Below the pieces are notes generated by a model, which searched no databases, was not told the origin of the DNA, and saw only the letters and a list, made by a program, of their open reading frames with translations. Below are positions 6,185-8,913 of a stretch of 8,913 nt of DNA, in pieces (the first letter of the stretch is position 1; each line of letters starts with the position of its first letter). Location of the stretch: assembly GCA_002405615.1 (NCBI GenBank), contig DHMD01000022.1:29388-38300 (forward strand), written 5' to 3'. A program made the position numbers and the translations under genes. The DNA is from Christensenella sp. UBA4651. Its GTDB lineage: Bacteria; Bacillota; Clostridia; Christensenellales; UBA1242.

Positions 6185-7321
6185 GTGATTAGTTGCTTGG
6201 CATCTTTTGCCAGTGTTATGACAACTATTGGTTATATAGTTTTGGCGATTGTAGTTTTGCTCGTAATGATTACTATACACGAGGCGGGGCATTATACTTT
6301 TGGTAAAATTTTCAAGTTCAAAATCAATGAATTTTCGATTGGTTTTGGTAAAGCAATTTTCAAGAAAAAGTTGAAATCTGGCGAAGATTTTAGTATACGG
6401 CTCGTTCCTCTCGGTGGATATTGCGCTTTTGCGGGTGAAGATGAGGAGGATAACGACCCAGATGCTTTCAATAACAAAGCGCCGTGGAAGCGGTTGATTG
6501 TCCAGTTCGGTGGAGTATTATTTAACTTTTTGTCTGCAATTATTTTTGCTTTTATCTTGTTACTTGCTTTTGGTTACGATGTCCCAAGAGTTAATGAGGT
6601 AAATTCTGCATATCAAGATTCTACTGTATTGAGGCAAAACGACATAGTGAGAGAAATAGATAATACTCGTGTCGACTTTGTAACGGGAAATACCGCAAAT
6701 AATATTCTTAGCCGCTATTATGCTAATATGACTGAAGAAGAAAAGGCTGCTGGTGTAGAGGTAACTATCGAGGAGAAAAACTACACAAAGTATGATTCTC
6801 TGCCGCTAAAAGTTGAGCGTGATGGCGAGATGCTGGATATTGTGGTCAACTTCTATGTAAACAAAGTAACGGACGAGAATGGCAAAACGAGTGAGTCGAT
6901 TGCGGTAGGTTTTAGCACCGTTCCATACAAGCATAGTTTTGGCGAGGCTTTGGTGAGGAGTGTTCCTGTGGCGGCAGGTTTTGCTTGGCAAGTGCTAGTA
7001 TTCTTGTGGATGCTTTTGACGGGCGGAATTGGGCTTAGCGATATAGGTGGACCTTTGACCACAATTTCTACAATTGCTGAGTACTCGCAAATGAACATTG
7101 CGAATTTGTTTGTGTTCTTGCCGTTTATTGCTGCTAACCTTGCAGTGTTTAATCTCTTGCCGATTCCTGCACTGGACGGTTCGAGAATGGTGTTTACTAC
7201 TATTGAGTGGATACGAGGTAAACCGATAAATAGAAAAATAGAGGGGTATATTCATTTTGGCGGAATGATAGTGCTTTTTGCACTCGTGATTTTTGTCGAT
7301 ATTTATCATTTCTTTATTTAG
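6185..7321 (+). CDS. rseP: RseP/RasP-type site-2 intramembrane zinc metalloprotease
   Basis: This 378-aa member of peptidase family M50 cuts substrates, such as anti-sigma factors and signal-peptide remnants, inside the membrane. The first membrane helix (about 14–31) runs into the zinc motif HEAGH (32–36). A second hydrophobic segment spans about 108–131, and further ones about 262–280, 304–325 and 358–377. The third zinc ligand motif, NLLPIPALDGSRM (323–335), is intact. The region at 134–225 is where a PDZ domain is expected; it keeps NDIVREIDNTRV but lacks the usual GLxxGD loop and carries a hydrophilic insert at about 178–207. Start: GTG at 6185 is chosen because GGGAGGT (6174–6180) lies four bases before it; ATG at 6183 is out of frame and the in-frame ATG at codon 12 has no ribosome binding site. 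ispG, often next, is absent. Confidence 0.94.
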   Translation: MISCLASFASVMTTIGYIVLAIVVLLVMITIHEAGHYTFGKIFKFKINEFSIGFGKAIFKKKLKSGEDFSIRLVPLGGYCAFAGEDEEDNDPDAFNNKAPWKRLIVQFGGVLFNFLSAIIFAFILLLAFGYDVPRVNEVNSAYQDSTVLRQNDIVREIDNTRVDFVTGNTANNILSRYYANMTEEEKAAGVEVTIEEKNYTKYDSLPLKVERDGEMLDIVVNFYVNKVTDENGKTSESIAVGFSTVPYKHSFGEALVRSVPVAAGFAWQVLVFLWMLLTGGIGLSDIGGPLTTISTIAEYSQMNIANLFVFLPFIAANLAVFNLLPIPALDGSRMVFTTIEWIRGKPINRKIEGYIHFGGMIVLFALVIFVDIYHFFI

Positions 7322-7330
7322 GAGCGAAAA

Positions 7331-8884
7331 GTGAGCGTTTTACAAAAGATTATTGATTTGGGCTTTGGCGAAAATAAATTGAAACTTGACGAGGCCACCT
7401 TTAATACCAAAAAAGATGAATTGACTATCAATTTTATGTATCCCGAGGATAGACCGATTGCTGATGATGACAAAAAGCAAATTATAGGAATTATCACAAA
7501 TGACTTTGGTGATTCGTGCAAAATCGTGGTAAAGTTTAACAAAAGCTGCTTTGACAAAGAGGTTATTTTTGAACGAATTGAGGAGTATATAGACAAGTAT
7601 TACAAAGTGCTCAAAAATGAAATGAGACGTGATGATATTGCTATTCAGCGTCTGTCTGAAGGTGAGGGGGCGGAAATTATAATTTCTTGTGATGAATTGC
7701 GAAAGCAAGTTTTTGTCAACAAGAAATTTGATGCCGACCTAAAAGCATTTTTGCAACGCAAGTTCTTCTTTGATTTTGTGGTTACTTTGCGAGTGGACAA
7801 AGAATCGACCAATTTACAAGAATTTTTGGACAATATGCCCAAAATTGATACGGGACTGAGTGATGCTCTCGCAAAAGAGAGTCAAATCAATCATATGGAA
7901 ATCGAGTTGGGTGAGTGCTTTTATGGTAAGTATATGCCAAACAAGGTTGGCTTTATTGCGGACATTGATGCGGAAAACGGCAACGAAGTTATGGTTGCTG
8001 GCGTGGTAACTAATGTTGCGTTGACCACTTTTACATCAAAAGTAAAAGTTGATGGCGAGCCTATGGAACGCAAGAAATTCTCATTTACGCTGACTGACCC
8101 TAGCGGGTTTATCAATGTGGTTGTTTTTCCACAAGAGAAGACGCTCAAGCCACTAGAACTTATGGAGGACGGTATGACTGTTGCGGTCGGTGGCACGATT
8201 AACGAGTTCAATGGCAATAGAAGTTTGCGAGTAAGTAGTATCTCAAAGTGCGATATACTCACAAAGGAATTAAAGCGTGTCTATCGCAAGGTTAATGATG
8301 ACTACTATTATGTGAAGCCTCAACCAGTTTTGGAAACACAGCAGATGGATTTGTTTGCTGTCGGTGGGAAGACTACTGATTACTGGAATACGCACGATTC
8401 GGTCGTCGTGTTTGACCTCGAAACGACTGGTTTTGATTCCAAAAGTTGTAAAATTATCGAAATTGGTGCGGTAAAAATTACCAAGGGTTCAATAATTGAA
8501 ACTTTTCAAACGCTAATCAACCCAGGGAGCAAAATACCTGACGAAATTACCAAACTTACGCATATTGATGACAGTATGGTAGAGAACGCTCCCACTGTTG
8601 ACCAAGTGTTGCCTGACTTCTATAAATTCGTCAATGGGTGTGTGTTGAGTGCATACAATATTGACTTTGACTATAGCTTTTTGAGTTTTAATGGTCAAAA
8701 TTTACGCCTATTATTTGACAATGAGCAAATCGATACTCTACGGCTTGTTCGTGATAAAGTCCCAAGTTTGAGTAATTATAAGTTGGGTACGGTAGTTAAG
8801 GCTCTCAATATTACGCTAAATAATGCGCATAGGGCTTTGGCTGATGCGTACGCCACGGCAAAAGTTTTTGTCAAACTTATATAA
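7331..8884 (+). CDS. PolC-like N-terminal region + OB fold + DEDDh 3'-5' exonuclease, no PHP or polymerase domain
   Basis: This 517-aa protein resembles the front part of PolC (about 1,430 aa in B. subtilis). Residues 1–165 look like the PolC N-terminal domains. Residues 218–308 form an OB-fold segment (VMVAGVVTNV, then FSFTLTDPSGFINVVVF, then VAVGGTINEF). Residues 357–517 are a complete DEDDh exonuclease: VVVFDLETTG (D362, E364), AYNIDFDYSFL (D447) and HRALADAYATA (H500, D505). In PolC the first part of the PHP domain lies between OB and exonuclease; here only a 48-residue linker is present, containing QMDLF (338–342), a near-consensus sliding-clamp-binding peptide. A true TAA stop ends the frame just after the exonuclease fold. 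GTG start: AGGAG (7320–7324) overlaps the rseP stop codon, implying coupled translation. It occupies the classical polC position after rseP. Function as a separate proofreading or repair exonuclease is inference; a split polC whose second half lies beyond the window is the main alternative. Confidence 0.85.
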   Translation: MSVLQKIIDLGFGENKLKLDEATFNTKKDELTINFMYPEDRPIADDDKKQIIGIITNDFGDSCKIVVKFNKSCFDKEVIFERIEEYIDKYYKVLKNEMRRDDIAIQRLSEGEGAEIIISCDELRKQVFVNKKFDADLKAFLQRKFFFDFVVTLRVDKESTNLQEFLDNMPKIDTGLSDALAKESQINHMEIELGECFYGKYMPNKVGFIADIDAENGNEVMVAGVVTNVALTTFTSKVKVDGEPMERKKFSFTLTDPSGFINVVVFPQEKTLKPLELMEDGMTVAVGGTINEFNGNRSLRVSSISKCDILTKELKRVYRKVNDDYYYVKPQPVLETQQMDLFAVGGKTTDYWNTHDSVVVFDLETTGFDSKSCKIIEIGAVKITKGSIIETFQTLINPGSKIPDEITKLTHIDDSMVENAPTVDQVLPDFYKFVNGCVLSAYNIDFDYSFLSFNGQNLRLLFDNEQIDTLRLVRDKVPSLSNYKLGTVVKALNITLNNAHRALADAYATAKVFVKLI

Positions 8885-8913
8885 AAAAAGTCAAAAAAAT
8901 GCCTATAATATAT

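Noticed and set aside
8883..8899. Two runs of seven A after the exonuclease stop as a frameshift site joining it to a downstream polymerase frame
   Set aside because: The TAA stop precedes the usable slippery runs, the zero frame meets a second stop soon after, and no coding continuation can be seen within the window.
8885..8913. Possible start of a further gene (ATG at 8899) or a -10 TATAAT at 8904–8909 at the right edge
   Set aside because: The ATG has no ribosome binding site, the TATAAT lacks a -35 at 16–18 bases, and too little sequence remains to decide.

Overview
The window looks like chromosomal housekeeping DNA from a low-GC, Gram-positive (Firmicutes/Clostridia-type) bacterium. This rests on the gene order ruvX–DUF1292 and rpsB–tsf–frr–uppS–cdsA–rseP–[polC position], strong AAGGAG-type ribosome binding sites, sigma-A-like promoters, and the PolC-type (not DnaQ-type) architecture of the last gene. 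A specific taxon cannot be fixed from the window alone; an uncultured gut Clostridia lineage is a guess. All genes lie on the + strand. I see no rRNA, tRNA, CRISPR, transposase or phage gene.

Region 1 (1–890) holds the 3' part of a left-handed beta-helix (hexapeptide-like) protein, cut by the window edge and built from two tandem modules. Region 2 (920–1799) is a compact unit: a promoter, ruvX (Holliday-junction resolvase-like/16S rRNA-processing family), a small acidic DUF1292 protein, and a strong two-tier intrinsic terminator.

The 304-base gap 1740–2043 contains that terminator, an AT-rich spacer with nothing I can name, a good promoter (1891–1919), and a GC-richer leader of about 118 nt that can fold and ends in the rpsB ribosome binding site. 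Region 3 (2044–3646) is rpsB–tsf, closed by a terminator. Region 4 (3659–6170) starts with its own promoter and runs frr–uppS–cdsA (ribosome recycling, undecaprenyl diphosphate synthesis, CDP-diacylglycerol synthesis), ending in a GC-rich hairpin. Region 5 (6185–8884) is rseP (site-2 intramembrane protease), tightly followed by a 517-aa protein that resembles only the front part of PolC.

The translation, envelope-lipid, membrane-protease and replication genes follow the classic Firmicutes order. Three genes commonly found in this order (pyrH, dxr, ispG) are missing. Two of the three gaps are occupied by terminator-like hairpins, so an ancestral operon seems to have been cut into separate transcription units.

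The most interesting item is the last gene. It sits where polC is expected and has a PolC-like N-terminal region, an OB fold and an intact DEDDh 3'-5' exonuclease, but no PHP and no polymerase domain. Where the first part of PHP would lie, it carries a near-consensus beta-clamp-binding peptide (QMDLF). This suggests a free-standing, clamp-tethered proofreading exonuclease, with the polymerase encoded separately.
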